Assembly (NCBI GenBank): GCA_023437285.1
Contig: JAEZGP010000399.1
Coordinates: 1 to 8,367, forward strand
Direction: 5' to 3'
Length of the DNA: 8,367 bases
Source: Actinomycetes bacterium
GTDB lineage: Bacteria > Actinomycetota > Actinomycetes > Mycobacteriales > Micromonosporaceae
This document shows positions 1 to 5,893 of this stretch, in pieces. The notes below the pieces were generated by a model. The model was not told the origin of the DNA. It saw only the letters and a program-made list of their open reading frames with translations, and did not search any database. The position numbers and the translations under genes were made by a program. Every line of letters begins with the position of its first letter. The first letter of the stretch is position 1.

Positions 1-1107
1 GCACAGGATCGCGGCGGCCAGCGGCAGGGCGCCGCCGCCCCACGTGTCGGCGACCACGCCACCCAACAGGGCGCCGCCGGCGATGCCGACGTTGAAGGCG
101 CTGGCGTTGAGCGCCGAGGCCGGGTCGCTGGCCCCGGGGGCGGCCCGTAGCGTGGCGGTCTGCAGCAGCGCCGGGATCGCCCCCATGCCGACGCTGGCCA
201 GGCCCATGGTGATCAGCGCGACCACCGTCGATGAGCCGGCGACCGCGCCGAACGCCAGCGGCGCGGCCAGCGCGAAGATCGACCAGACGAGGGCGGCGCG
301 CAGGTTGCGGTCGACGAACGTGGCGCCGAGCAACAGGCCCACCACGCCGCACGCGCCTGCGCCGAGCAGGGCCAGCGCGATGTGGCGCTCGGCGAGGCCG
401 GCATGGAGCAGATACACCGCCACGTACGTGGAGAAGGCGAAGTAGCCCAGCACCGTCACGGCCGTGGTGAACATGATCGGCCGCAGGCCGGGCATGCGGA
501 TCACCCGCCGCAGCGGCACCGGCGTCAGGCTCGCCGTACCGGGCAGCGGGGGCAGCACGCGCACCACCGCCACCAGCAGAACCACGGAAACCCCGGCGAG
601 TACGCCGAACGCGACGCGCCAGTTCGTGGCCACCCCCAGCGCGGTGGCGGCCGGGACGGCGAGCAGCACCGAGGCCGTACCGCCGCCGGAGACGATCGCC
701 ACGGTCCGACCCATCCGCTCCGGCGCGACCAGCCGCGACGCGTAGCCGGCGAGCATCGCCCAGAAGGCACCATGGGCCAGCCCGCCCAGCATCCGGCCGC
801 CCGCGGCGACGGAGAAGTTCGGGGCCACCGCGACGATCACGTTGCTGACGCCGTAGGCGGCCACGGCGAGCGCCAGCAGGCGCCGGCGCTGCACCTTGCC
901 CAGCAGGATGCCCAGCGGGGCGGCGAACACGGCCACCATCAGCGCGTACCCGGTCACCAGCAGCCCCAGCTTGCCCGCCGAGACGCCGAGGTCGCGGCTC
1001 ATCGAGGGCAGCAGGCCGGTGGGGAGCAGTTCCGTGGTGACGGACAGGAGCACCGCGGCGGTCAGCACGGACAGGCTCGCGACCGGCCAGCGGTTGGGGG
1101 CACGCAT
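1..1107 (-). CDS. MFS drug-type exporter, DHA1 family (3' end cut off by window edge)
   Basis: This is a major facilitator superfamily membrane transporter, probably a proton-driven exporter of drugs or sugars in the AraJ/chloramphenicol-exporter branch; the substrate cannot be read from sequence. The visible 369 residues are almost wholly hydrophobic helices. The first helix carries TELLPTGLLP (residues 25-34), typical of this branch. An MFS motif A-like loop (GILLGKVQRRR, about 66-76) follows helix 2. The family usually has 12 helices and about 390-410 residues, so only the last part is missing beyond the left edge. The ATG at 1107 lies 33 bp after the stop of the XdhC gene, which suggests the same transcript. 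A purine run (CGAGAG) abuts the start with almost no spacing, so initiation may be weak, or the GTG at codon 14 may be used. A dyad covers the start codon. Confidence 0.88.
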   Translation of the reverse strand, partial: MRAPNRWPVASLSVLTAAVLLSVTTELLPTGLLPSMSRDLGVSAGKLGLLVTGYALMVAVFAAPLGILLGKVQRRRLLALAVAAYGVSNVIVAVAPNFSVAAGGRMLGGLAHGAFWAMLAGYASRLVAPERMGRTVAIVSGGGTASVLLAVPAATALGVATNWRVAFGVLAGVSVVLLVAVVRVLPPLPGTASLTPVPLRRVIRMPGLRPIMFTTAVTVLGYFAFSTYVAVYLLHAGLAERHIALALLGAGACGVVGLLLGATFVDRNLRAALVWSIFALAAPLAFGAVAGSSTVVALITMGLASVGMGAIPALLQTATLRAAPGASDPASALNASAFNVGIAGGALLGGVVADTWGGGALPLAAAILC

Positions 1108-1130
1108 CTCTCGACGGTACGAGAGAATGC
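1104..1130. promoter_or_regulatory. Dyad overlapping the exporter start codon, possible operator
   Basis: Perfect 7-bp arms TCTCTCG and CGAGAGA flank a 6-base centre (ACGGTA, 1114-1119). Allowing one unpaired base, the symmetry extends by GCAT/ATGC to span 1104-1130. The left arm includes the exporter's start codon and the purine run that would serve as its ribosome-binding site. Either repressor binding to DNA or a hairpin in the mRNA could therefore limit exporter expression. No T-tract follows on the minus strand, so an intrinsic terminator is less likely. Function is inferred. Confidence 0.4.
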
Positions 1131-1152
1131 TTAATTGGCCTTACGAATTATG
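1131..1152 (-). promoter_or_regulatory. AT-rich patch at the xdhC stop, candidate -10 for the exporter
   Basis: This short AT-rich island stands out in very GC-rich surroundings. On the minus strand it contains CATAAT (1152-1147), five of six matches to a sigma-70 -10 box, and an inverted pair TAATT/AATTA (1132-1136 and 1146-1150). A transcript starting near 1140 would carry the 1104-1130 dyad in its leader. I see no convincing -35 box, so this is a weak candidate for an internal promoter of the exporter gene. Confidence 0.25.
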
Positions 1153-2283
1153 GGTGAGGTCCCCCACACCCAGGTCATGGTGGATCCGACCGTCCAGATC
1201 AGACAGTCGCGCACCCTTGCCGCCCCAGCGCGTGGAGATCATCTCCGCGGCGATGGAGATCGCTGTCTCCTCCGGGGTACGCGCGCCGAGATCCAACCCG
1301 ATCGGCGACGCCAACTTGATCAACTGCTCTTCGGGTACGCCCGCCGCCCGCAGCCGGGCCATCCGGTCATCGTGGGTACGCCGCGAACCCATCGCCCCGA
1401 CGTACGCCACCGGCTGGGCCAACGCGACCTCCAGCACCGGCACGTCGAACTTCGGGTCGTGAGTCAGCACACAGATCGCCGTACGGCCGTCGACCCGCTT
1501 CCCCGCGACCTCCCCCGCCAGGTAGCGGTGCGGCCAGTCCACGACGACCTCGTCCGCCTCGGGGAACCGCTTGCGGGTGGCGAAGACCGGCCGGGCGTCG
1601 CAGACCGTCACGTGGTAGCCGAGGAAGGCACCCACCTTCGCCACCGCCGCCGCGAAGTCGATCGCGCCGAACACGATCAACCGCGGCCGCGGTGCGTACG
1701 CGCTGACGAACAGCAACAGGTCGTCGCCGCGGCGCTCGCCGTCGTGGCCGTAGCGCAACTGGCCGGTGCGGCCGCCGGCCAGCATCCCCCGCACATCGTC
1801 CGTGGCGGCGTCGTCGAGGCGGGCCAGGCCCAGCGTCCCCGCCCGGCGGTCCGGCCACACGACCAGCCGCCGCCCGCGCCGGTCCGGCGGCCCGTCGACG
1901 CAGGTCACCACCGCCACCGGCTCGGCGGCCGCGATCGAGGCGGCGATGTCGCCCAGCTCCGGAAAACAGTCGCGGTCGACCTTCTCGACGAACAGGTCGA
2001 TAATGCCGCCGCAGGTCAGCCCGATGGTGAACGCGTCATCGTCGCTGACGCCGTAGCGCTGCAGCACCGGCTCGCCCGTGCGCGCGACCTCCCGCGCCAG
2101 CTCGTAGACGGCGCCCTCGACGCAGCCGCCCGACACGCTGCCCACCGCGGTGCCGTCCGGGCCGACCAGCATCGTCGCGCCGGACGGGCGGGGCGAACTG
2201 CGCCACGTCGCCACGACCGTGGCCATGCCGACCGGCTCACCGGCGCCCCACCAGGCGAGCAGGTCGTCAAGAACGTCGCGCAC
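1141..2283 (-). CDS. xdhC: XdhC/CoxI-family molybdenum hydroxylase maturation protein
   Basis: XdhC-family proteins bind the molybdenum cofactor and help deliver it, in mature form, to xanthine dehydrogenase- or CO dehydrogenase-type enzymes in the cytoplasm. The 380-residue product fits the family. The N-terminal XdhC/CoxI domain has SGGCVEG (51-57) and a CGG turn (91-93). A Rossmann-like C-terminal domain begins at RLIVFGAIDFA (201-211). It continues through LTHDPKFD (273-280), YVGAMGSRRTHDDR (294-307) and the GLDLGARTPEETA stretch (329-341). I chose the GTG at 2283 because homologues start with MRDVLDDLLAWW-like sequence at this point. The frame stays open to an ATG at 2379, but that would overlap the upstream gene by about 50 bp and add a basic tail foreign to the family. 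A purine run GAGGGG lies 13 bases upstream. The gene sits 44 bp after the MocA-like gene, so both are probably co-transcribed. Confidence 0.9.
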   Translation of the reverse strand: MRDVLDDLLAWWGAGEPVGMATVVATWRSSPRPSGATMLVGPDGTAVGSVSGGCVEGAVYELAREVARTGEPVLQRYGVSDDDAFTIGLTCGGIIDLFVEKVDRDCFPELGDIAASIAAAEPVAVVTCVDGPPDRRGRRLVVWPDRRAGTLGLARLDDAATDDVRGMLAGGRTGQLRYGHDGERRGDDLLLFVSAYAPRPRLIVFGAIDFAAAVAKVGAFLGYHVTVCDARPVFATRKRFPEADEVVVDWPHRYLAGEVAGKRVDGRTAICVLTHDPKFDVPVLEVALAQPVAYVGAMGSRRTHDDRMARLRAAGVPEEQLIKLASPIGLDLGARTPEETAISIAAEMISTRWGGKGARLSDLDGRIHHDLGVGDLTHNS

Positions 2284-2327
2284 GCGCCCACTATGACCCC
2301 TCAGGGCCCGCGTGCGCCAGCGGGAGA

Positions 2328-2888
2328 TCAGCTGGTCTCGGGAACGTCCAGGTCGGTGTCGTCCGAACAGTCCTCGCACGCCACCGTGACAACCTCGGCG
2401 GCCCGCGCCGTCAGGTATGCCCTGGCGCCCACGTCCGCCGTCGCCAGCGTCGCCACGCCCGCCCAGTGATCACGCCCCAGCAGCACCGGATGACCGCGCC
2501 GGTTGCCGTACGTCGCGGTGACCAGCGCGTCGGAGCCCGCCTTCGCGGCGACCCGGCGCACCGCCTCCGGCGTCACCCCCGGGGTGTCTACCAGCAGCAC
2601 CACCGCCGCCTGCGCGTCGGTCTCGGCGAGGGTCGCCAGGCCCGTCTTGAGCGACGACGCCATGCCCGACTTCCACGACTCGTTGTCCACAATGGTCGCG
2701 TCGCCGAGGTCCGCCTGCGCGCGTACGTCAGCCGCCGACGCGCCGAGGACCACGACGATAGGCGCGCAGCCCGCCTCGCGGGCGGTGGCCACCGCCCGTT
2801 CCACGAGCAACTCACCGTCCCGCCGGACCAGCGCCTTCGGCCCGCCGTAGCGGCGCCCGCCGCCCGCGGCGAGCACCAGACCTGCCAC
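2328..2888 (-). CDS. MocA-like molybdenum cofactor nucleotidyltransferase (NTP_transf_3)
   Basis: This is a probable CTP:molybdopterin cytidylyltransferase, which attaches a nucleotide to molybdopterin to make the dinucleotide cofactor of xanthine/CO dehydrogenase-type enzymes. The 186 residues match the usual 185-200. The nucleotide-binding signature LAAGGGRRYGGPKAL lies at residues 6-20. NESWKSGMASSL (69-80) is typical of MocA-type enzymes. DTPGV (101-105) takes the place of the usual DxP metal-binding motif. YGNRRGHPVLL (127-137) and a C-terminal DDTDLDVPET (176-185) complete the family pattern. The start is GTG, because the LAAG motif must lie within a few residues of the N terminus. GGAG is the nearest purine run and is rather distant. 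It is the first gene of a minus-strand run with xdhC. CTP versus GTP specificity (MocA versus MobA) cannot be proven here, but the xdhC partner favours MocA. Confidence 0.88.
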   Translation of the reverse strand: MAGLVLAAGGGRRYGGPKALVRRDGELLVERAVATAREAGCAPIVVVLGASAADVRAQADLGDATIVDNESWKSGMASSLKTGLATLAETDAQAAVVLLVDTPGVTPEAVRRVAAKAGSDALVTATYGNRRGHPVLLGRDHWAGVATLATADVGARAYLTARAAEVVTVACEDCSDDTDLDVPETS

Positions 2889-2933
2889 GCTCAGCTCGGC
2901 ACTCCCATGTTGAGAACCAATCCCGGACCAGCC

Positions 2934-2969
2934 CTTCAGCAGAGTAGTCGCCGAGGCGGATCATTTCCA
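2934..2969 (-). promoter_or_regulatory. Candidate promoter of the mocA-like/xdhC run
   Basis: On the minus strand TGGAAA (2969-2964) and TACTCT (2946-2941) are separated by 17 bases. They resemble a housekeeping-type promoter (four of six -35 matches and a TAnnnT -10). Transcription would begin near 2934, giving a leader of about 46 nt before the GTG at 2888. A short dyad CGGAT-N7-ATCCG (2957-2973) overlaps the -35 and could be an operator. This is pattern reading only. Confidence 0.33.
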
Positions 2970-3003
2970 TCCGTCCCCGTCGCCGGTGAGCGCGCGACCC
3001 CGC

Positions 3004-3016
3004 TACGGTGACGGGA
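3004..3016 (+). promoter_or_regulatory. Candidate -10 box for a leaderless Nudix transcript
   Basis: TACGGT (3004-3009) fits the actinobacterial TAnnnT -10 pattern. It ends six bases before the A of the Nudix ATG at 3016, so transcription would start on the start codon itself. No good ribosome-binding site is present (only GGTGA with a 4-base gap), which agrees with leaderless translation, common in actinomycetes. No clear -35 is visible. Confidence 0.4.
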
Positions 3017-3522
3017 TGCAGCACTCACACTGCTCGTACTGTGGCACGCCGTACGACCCTGACGCGGCCTGGCCCCGCACCTGCGCGGCCTGCGGCGAAA
3101 CCACCTGGAGCAACCCGCTGCCGGTCGCCGTGGTGCTGCAACCGGTGAGCTACCCCGACGGCGCGGTGGGCGTCGTGGCGGTACGCCGCGACATCGAGCC
3201 GTTCCGCGGCGAACTGGCCCTGCCCGGCGGCTTCATCGAGACGGGCGAGTCGTGGCAGCAGGCCGCGGTCCGCGAACTGCGCGAGGAGACCGGCCTGCAG
3301 GCCTCGGCCGACGACGTGCGGCTGTTCGAGGTGCACAGCTCGTTCAACGGCCGCACGCTGCTCATCTTCGGCGTCCTGCCGGCCCGGCCGGCCGCCGGGC
3401 TGCCGGAGTCGGCGCCCACCGAGGAGGCGACCGAATGGGTCGTCCTCACCCGCGCGCAGGAGCTGGCGTTTCCCACCCATACCACGACGATGGCGGACTT
3501 CTTCACGTCCCTGACCGCGTAG
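3016..3522 (+). CDS. Nudix hydrolase with N-terminal zinc ribbon
   Basis: Nudix enzymes hydrolyse nucleoside diphosphates linked to another moiety, using a divalent metal. The 168-residue protein opens with a four-cysteine zinc ribbon (C6, C9, C23, C26). A complete Nudix box occupies residues 72-94: G72, E78, R86-E87, E90-E91 and G93 all sit at the canonical spacing. The ribbon recalls NADH pyrophosphatase NudC, but the SQPWPFPxS NADH motif is absent, so the substrate is unknown. I chose the ATG at 3016 because the ribbon begins there. The frame could extend to 2986, but this would add only an arginine-rich tail. The gene diverges from the mocA-like gene and converges on the polymerase gene. 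Its last codons lie in a 33-bp tandem duplication whose second copy lacks the stop. Confidence 0.92.
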   Translation: MQHSHCSYCGTPYDPDAAWPRTCAACGETTWSNPLPVAVVLQPVSYPDGAVGVVAVRRDIEPFRGELALPGGFIETGESWQQAAVRELREETGLQASADDVRLFEVHSSFNGRTLLIFGVLPARPAAGLPESAPTEEATEWVVLTRAQELAFPTHTTTMADFFTSLTA

Positions 3523-3566
3523 GCTGTCGGCGCCTTCACGTCCCTGACCGCGTCGGCTACCGGCGC
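3501..3566 (+). repeat. 33-bp perfect-phase tandem duplication across the Nudix stop codon
   Basis: Copy 1 (3501-3533) and copy 2 (3534-3566) are directly adjacent and differ at three of 33 positions. The unit is 11 codons long, so the frame is kept. Copy 1 contains the TAG stop (3520-3522), while copy 2 has TCG at the equivalent place. Reading past the stop would give 15 further codons to a second TAG at 3568-3570. The original C terminus may have been the longer form, or copy 2 may simply be a non-coding duplicate. Confidence 0.85.
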
Positions 3567-3634
3567 GTAGCGTCCTGGGGGCGGCGTCCTGGCGCATCGG
3601 CGTTTTGGCGCATCGGCGTTTTGTCGCATCGGCG
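3523..3634. other. Convergent intergenic gap between Nudix and polymerase genes
   Basis: Both flanking genes end here facing each other. The gap holds the second copy of the 33-bp duplication and most of a 16-bp triple repeat. I see no strong bidirectional terminator. The only hairpin noted is a 5-bp stem GCTAC/GTAGC with a 6-base loop (3556-3571). Transcription may therefore run into the opposite gene. Confidence 0.5.
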
Positions 3635-3638
3635 TTAT
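3591..3638. repeat. Three tandem 16-bp repeats at the polymerase stop codon
   Basis: The unit GGCGCATCGGCGTTTT occurs at 3591-3606 and exactly again at 3607-3622. A third, diverged copy occupies 3623-3638. The third copy contains the TAA stop (minus strand) of the polymerase gene at 3637-3635. The following bases keep a weak resemblance, so the array may have grown out of the gene's 3' end. Confidence 0.85.
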
Positions 3639-5263
3639 TTCGCGTTGGCGTAGCAGGTGACGATCGCGACGTCGAGCGGGAACCGGACGGGCGTGTCACC
3701 GAACAGGAGTCGGCCCGCGCGGACGGCCGCCGCCCGCAACGCGTCCGCCGCCGCGTCGGCGTCGTCCACCGGGCAATGCACGATCACCTCGTCGTGCTGG
3801 AAGAACACCAGCTCGGCGGCCGCCGGCAGCGCGCGGCGCGCCAACGCCATGAGGGTCAGTGCCCATTCGGCCGCCGTGGCCTGCACGACGAAGTTGCGGG
3901 TGAACCGCCCCCGCGCGCGCTCCCGCGCCGGGGTGCGCTCCCCCGGGTCGGGCGGCGGGCACGTGCGACCCAGCCAGGAACGCACCAGGCCGCCGCTCTC
4001 GCCCGTACGGGCGGCCCGCTCCACATACTCCCAGGCCACCGGGAACCGCTGGCGCAGCGCCGCCAGGGCCGGCACCGCGTTGCCGCCGGTCTGCCCGTAC
4101 ATGGCGCCGAGCAGCGCCAGTTTGGCCTGGGCCCGGTCGCCCCCGAACGCCTCGGCCGCCAGCGCGGCGTAGAGGTCGCCGCTGGCGCCGGCCCGGGCCA
4201 GGCCCTTGTCGCCCGCCATGGCGGCCAGCACCCGGGGCTCCAACTGGCCGGCGTCGGCCACCACGAACGTCCAGCCCGGGTCGGCCACCACGGCGCGGCG
4301 TACCGACTTGGGGATCTGCAACGCACCGCCGCCGCGCGTGGCCCACCGGCCGGACACCACACCCGCCGGCACGTACTCGGGATGGAACCGTCCGTCGCGC
4401 ACCCACGAGGCGCGCCACGACCAGCCGTGCGCCGTCCAGATCCGGTACAGCTCCTTGAACTCCAGCAGCGGCGCCACCGCCGGATGATCGACGCCACGCA
4501 GCACCCAGGCCCGCGTCGACGGCAACGCCACGCCCGCGCGGGAGAACGCGCGCAGCACCTCGGCCGGCGACTCGGGATGCAGGCGCGGATCGTGGAACAA
4601 CTCGCGCAGGGTCGCGGTCAGCTCGACCAGCCGGCGCGGCGGCGCGCCCGCGATCGCCGGCGGGTCGCCGAGCAACTCCCGCAGCACCTCGTCGTGTGCC
4701 CGCTCGCTCCACGGCAGGCCCACGTGCCCCATCTCGGCGGCGATCAGCGCCCCGGCGTTCTCGGCTGCCACCAGCAGCCGGAACCGCCCCGGCTCGGGCA
4801 GGGCGGCGATCGTGGCGTGCTGCGCCGCGTACGTCTCGATCAAGGCGTCGAGCGGGTCGGCGACGGCCGCCCGCTGCGGCGGCTCGAACAGCGCCACCTG
4901 ATCATGCGCGCCGAACCCGGTCGGCGCGTCCGGCACTGGGTCATCGGGCACTGGCAACCCGTGCCGGCGCGCCCAACTGGCCTCGACGCTGCGCGGCTCC
5001 CCCCACCGGCCCTCGTACCCGAGCACCAGCGCCTCGATCAGTTCCGCGTCGTGACACCGGGCGACCTTGACACCCGCGGCGAGCATCCTCGGATAGAGCG
5101 ACGCGGTGCTCGCCCACAACCATCGCGTGGCGTCACCCTCCCGGCGCGCGACCGCGTCGACCAGGTCGGCGACCTCCTCCGCCGGCCCCGCCGGCTGGCC
5201 ATCCTCACCCAGGACCCGCAGCCGCCCCCGGCGGCCGTCCATCGCCACCGCCGCGACCAGCAC
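3635..5263 (-). CDS. Family A DNA polymerase with degenerate 3'-5' exonuclease domain (actinobacterial short form)
   Basis: This is a DNA polymerase I-like enzyme of the short actinobacterial type often named 'bifunctional 3'-5' exonuclease/DNA polymerase'. The 542-residue product has no 5' nuclease domain. Motif A is VVADAGQLEPR (334-344), with aspartate D337 and E342. The O-helix is R377-x3-K381 ... Y389-G390. R453, N457 and Q461 match the spacing of the E. coli R841/N845/Q849 set, and motif C is H490-D491-E492. Polymerase chemistry should therefore be intact. The N-terminal region lacks a DxE exonuclease signature, so proofreading is doubtful. The residue equivalent to E. coli F762 is leucine (L385). 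I chose the GTG at 5263 because GGAGGAG (5279-5273) stands nine bases upstream and family members begin with a similar MLVAVV-like strand. The frame stays open to an ATG at 5587, but that part is translated repeat array. A role in repair synthesis is inference. Confidence 0.9.
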   Translation of the reverse strand: MLVAAVAMDGRRGRLRVLGEDGQPAGPAEEVADLVDAVARREGDATRWLWASTASLYPRMLAAGVKVARCHDAELIEALVLGYEGRWGEPRSVEASWARRHGLPVPDDPVPDAPTGFGAHDQVALFEPPQRAAVADPLDALIETYAAQHATIAALPEPGRFRLLVAAENAGALIAAEMGHVGLPWSERAHDEVLRELLGDPPAIAGAPPRRLVELTATLRELFHDPRLHPESPAEVLRAFSRAGVALPSTRAWVLRGVDHPAVAPLLEFKELYRIWTAHGWSWRASWVRDGRFHPEYVPAGVVSGRWATRGGGALQIPKSVRRAVVADPGWTFVVADAGQLEPRVLAAMAGDKGLARAGASGDLYAALAAEAFGGDRAQAKLALLGAMYGQTGGNAVPALAALRQRFPVAWEYVERAARTGESGGLVRSWLGRTCPPPDPGERTPARERARGRFTRNFVVQATAAEWALTLMALARRALPAAAELVFFQHDEVIVHCPVDDADAAADALRAAAVRAGRLLFGDTPVRFPLDVAIVTCYANAK

Positions 5264-5279
5264 CGCCGTATTCTCCTCC
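5264..5279 (-). promoter_or_regulatory. Strong ribosome-binding site that fixes the polymerase start
   Basis: GGAGGAG (minus strand, 5279-5273) is nearly complementary to the 16S rRNA tail and lies nine bases before the GTG at 5263. It is the main argument against starting the gene further upstream inside the repeat array. Confidence 0.75.
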
Positions 5280-5377
5280 GTGGGTACGACACCCCACCCA
5301 CCCCGTACGCCTTCGCGACGTTCCTGGTCCCCGCCCGCCATATGCGCACAAAGGGCGAAAGGAACCCCGCTCCAGGC

Positions 5378-5399
5378 CGCCCTTTGCGCACAAAGGGCG
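5378..5399. repeat. Perfect palindromic core in array unit 2
   Basis: Arms CGCCCTTTG and CAAAGGGCG are exact reverse complements around a 4-base centre CGCA, giving nine paired positions. This is the cleanest copy and probably shows the ancestral or optimal form of the array core. Confidence 0.85.
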
Positions 5400-5871
5400 A
5401 ACAGAACCCCGCTCGCGCCGCCATATGCGCACAAAAGGCGAGCCGGGGGCTGCTCCAGGCCACCGCATGTGCACAAAGGGCGAGCAGAACCCCGCTCGCG
5501 CCGCCACATGCGCACAAAAGGCGAGGGGAACCCCGCTCGCGCCGCCATATGCGCACAAAGGGCGAGCCGGGGGCCGCTCCGGACCACCGCATGTGCGCAA
5601 AGGGCGAGGGGAACCCGACCGAGCCGTCATATGCGCACAAAGGCGAGCCGCGACCCGCTCCAGGCCGCTCTTTGCGCACATAGGGCCAACGGAACCCCAC
5701 TCAAGGCCACCGCATGTGCACAAGGGCGAGCAGAACCCCGCTCGCGCCGCCATATGCGCACAAAAGGCAAGCTGCGACCCGCTCCGGACCACCGCATATG
5801 CACAAAAGGCGAACGGAACCCGACCCGAGCCGCCGTATGCGCACAAAAGGCGAGCCGGGGCCGCTCCGGAC

Positions 5872-5893
5872 CGCCCTTTGCGCGCATAGGGCG
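5872..5893. repeat. Near-perfect palindromic core in array unit 14
   Basis: Arms CGCCCTTTG and CATAGGGCG pair at eight of nine positions around CGCG. Its left arm is identical to that of unit 2, although the linkers around it have diverged. This suggests the dyad itself is conserved or preferentially copied. Confidence 0.75.

Noticed and set aside
382..1134. Plus-strand reading frame of 250 codons within the exporter gene
   Set aside because: The product is His/Arg/Gln-rich low-complexity sequence, typical of the antisense of a GC-rich membrane-protein gene. The minus strand encodes a clear MFS protein.
2284..2379. Longer XdhC start at the ATG 2379
   Set aside because: It would overlap the end of the mocA-like gene and add a basic tail absent from the family.
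2986..3015. Upstream Nudix start at 2986
   Set aside because: The zinc ribbon begins directly after the ATG at 3016, and the extra residues look like translated promoter sequence.
2812..3024. Small minus-strand reading frame across the divergent promoter region
   Set aside because: It overlaps the mocA-like gene in another frame and the start of the Nudix gene. It has no ribosome-binding site and no recognisable motif.
5264..5587. N-terminal extension of the polymerase to an ATG at 5587
   Set aside because: The added sequence is translated repeat array. A strong ribosome-binding site and GTG at 5263 match the family start.
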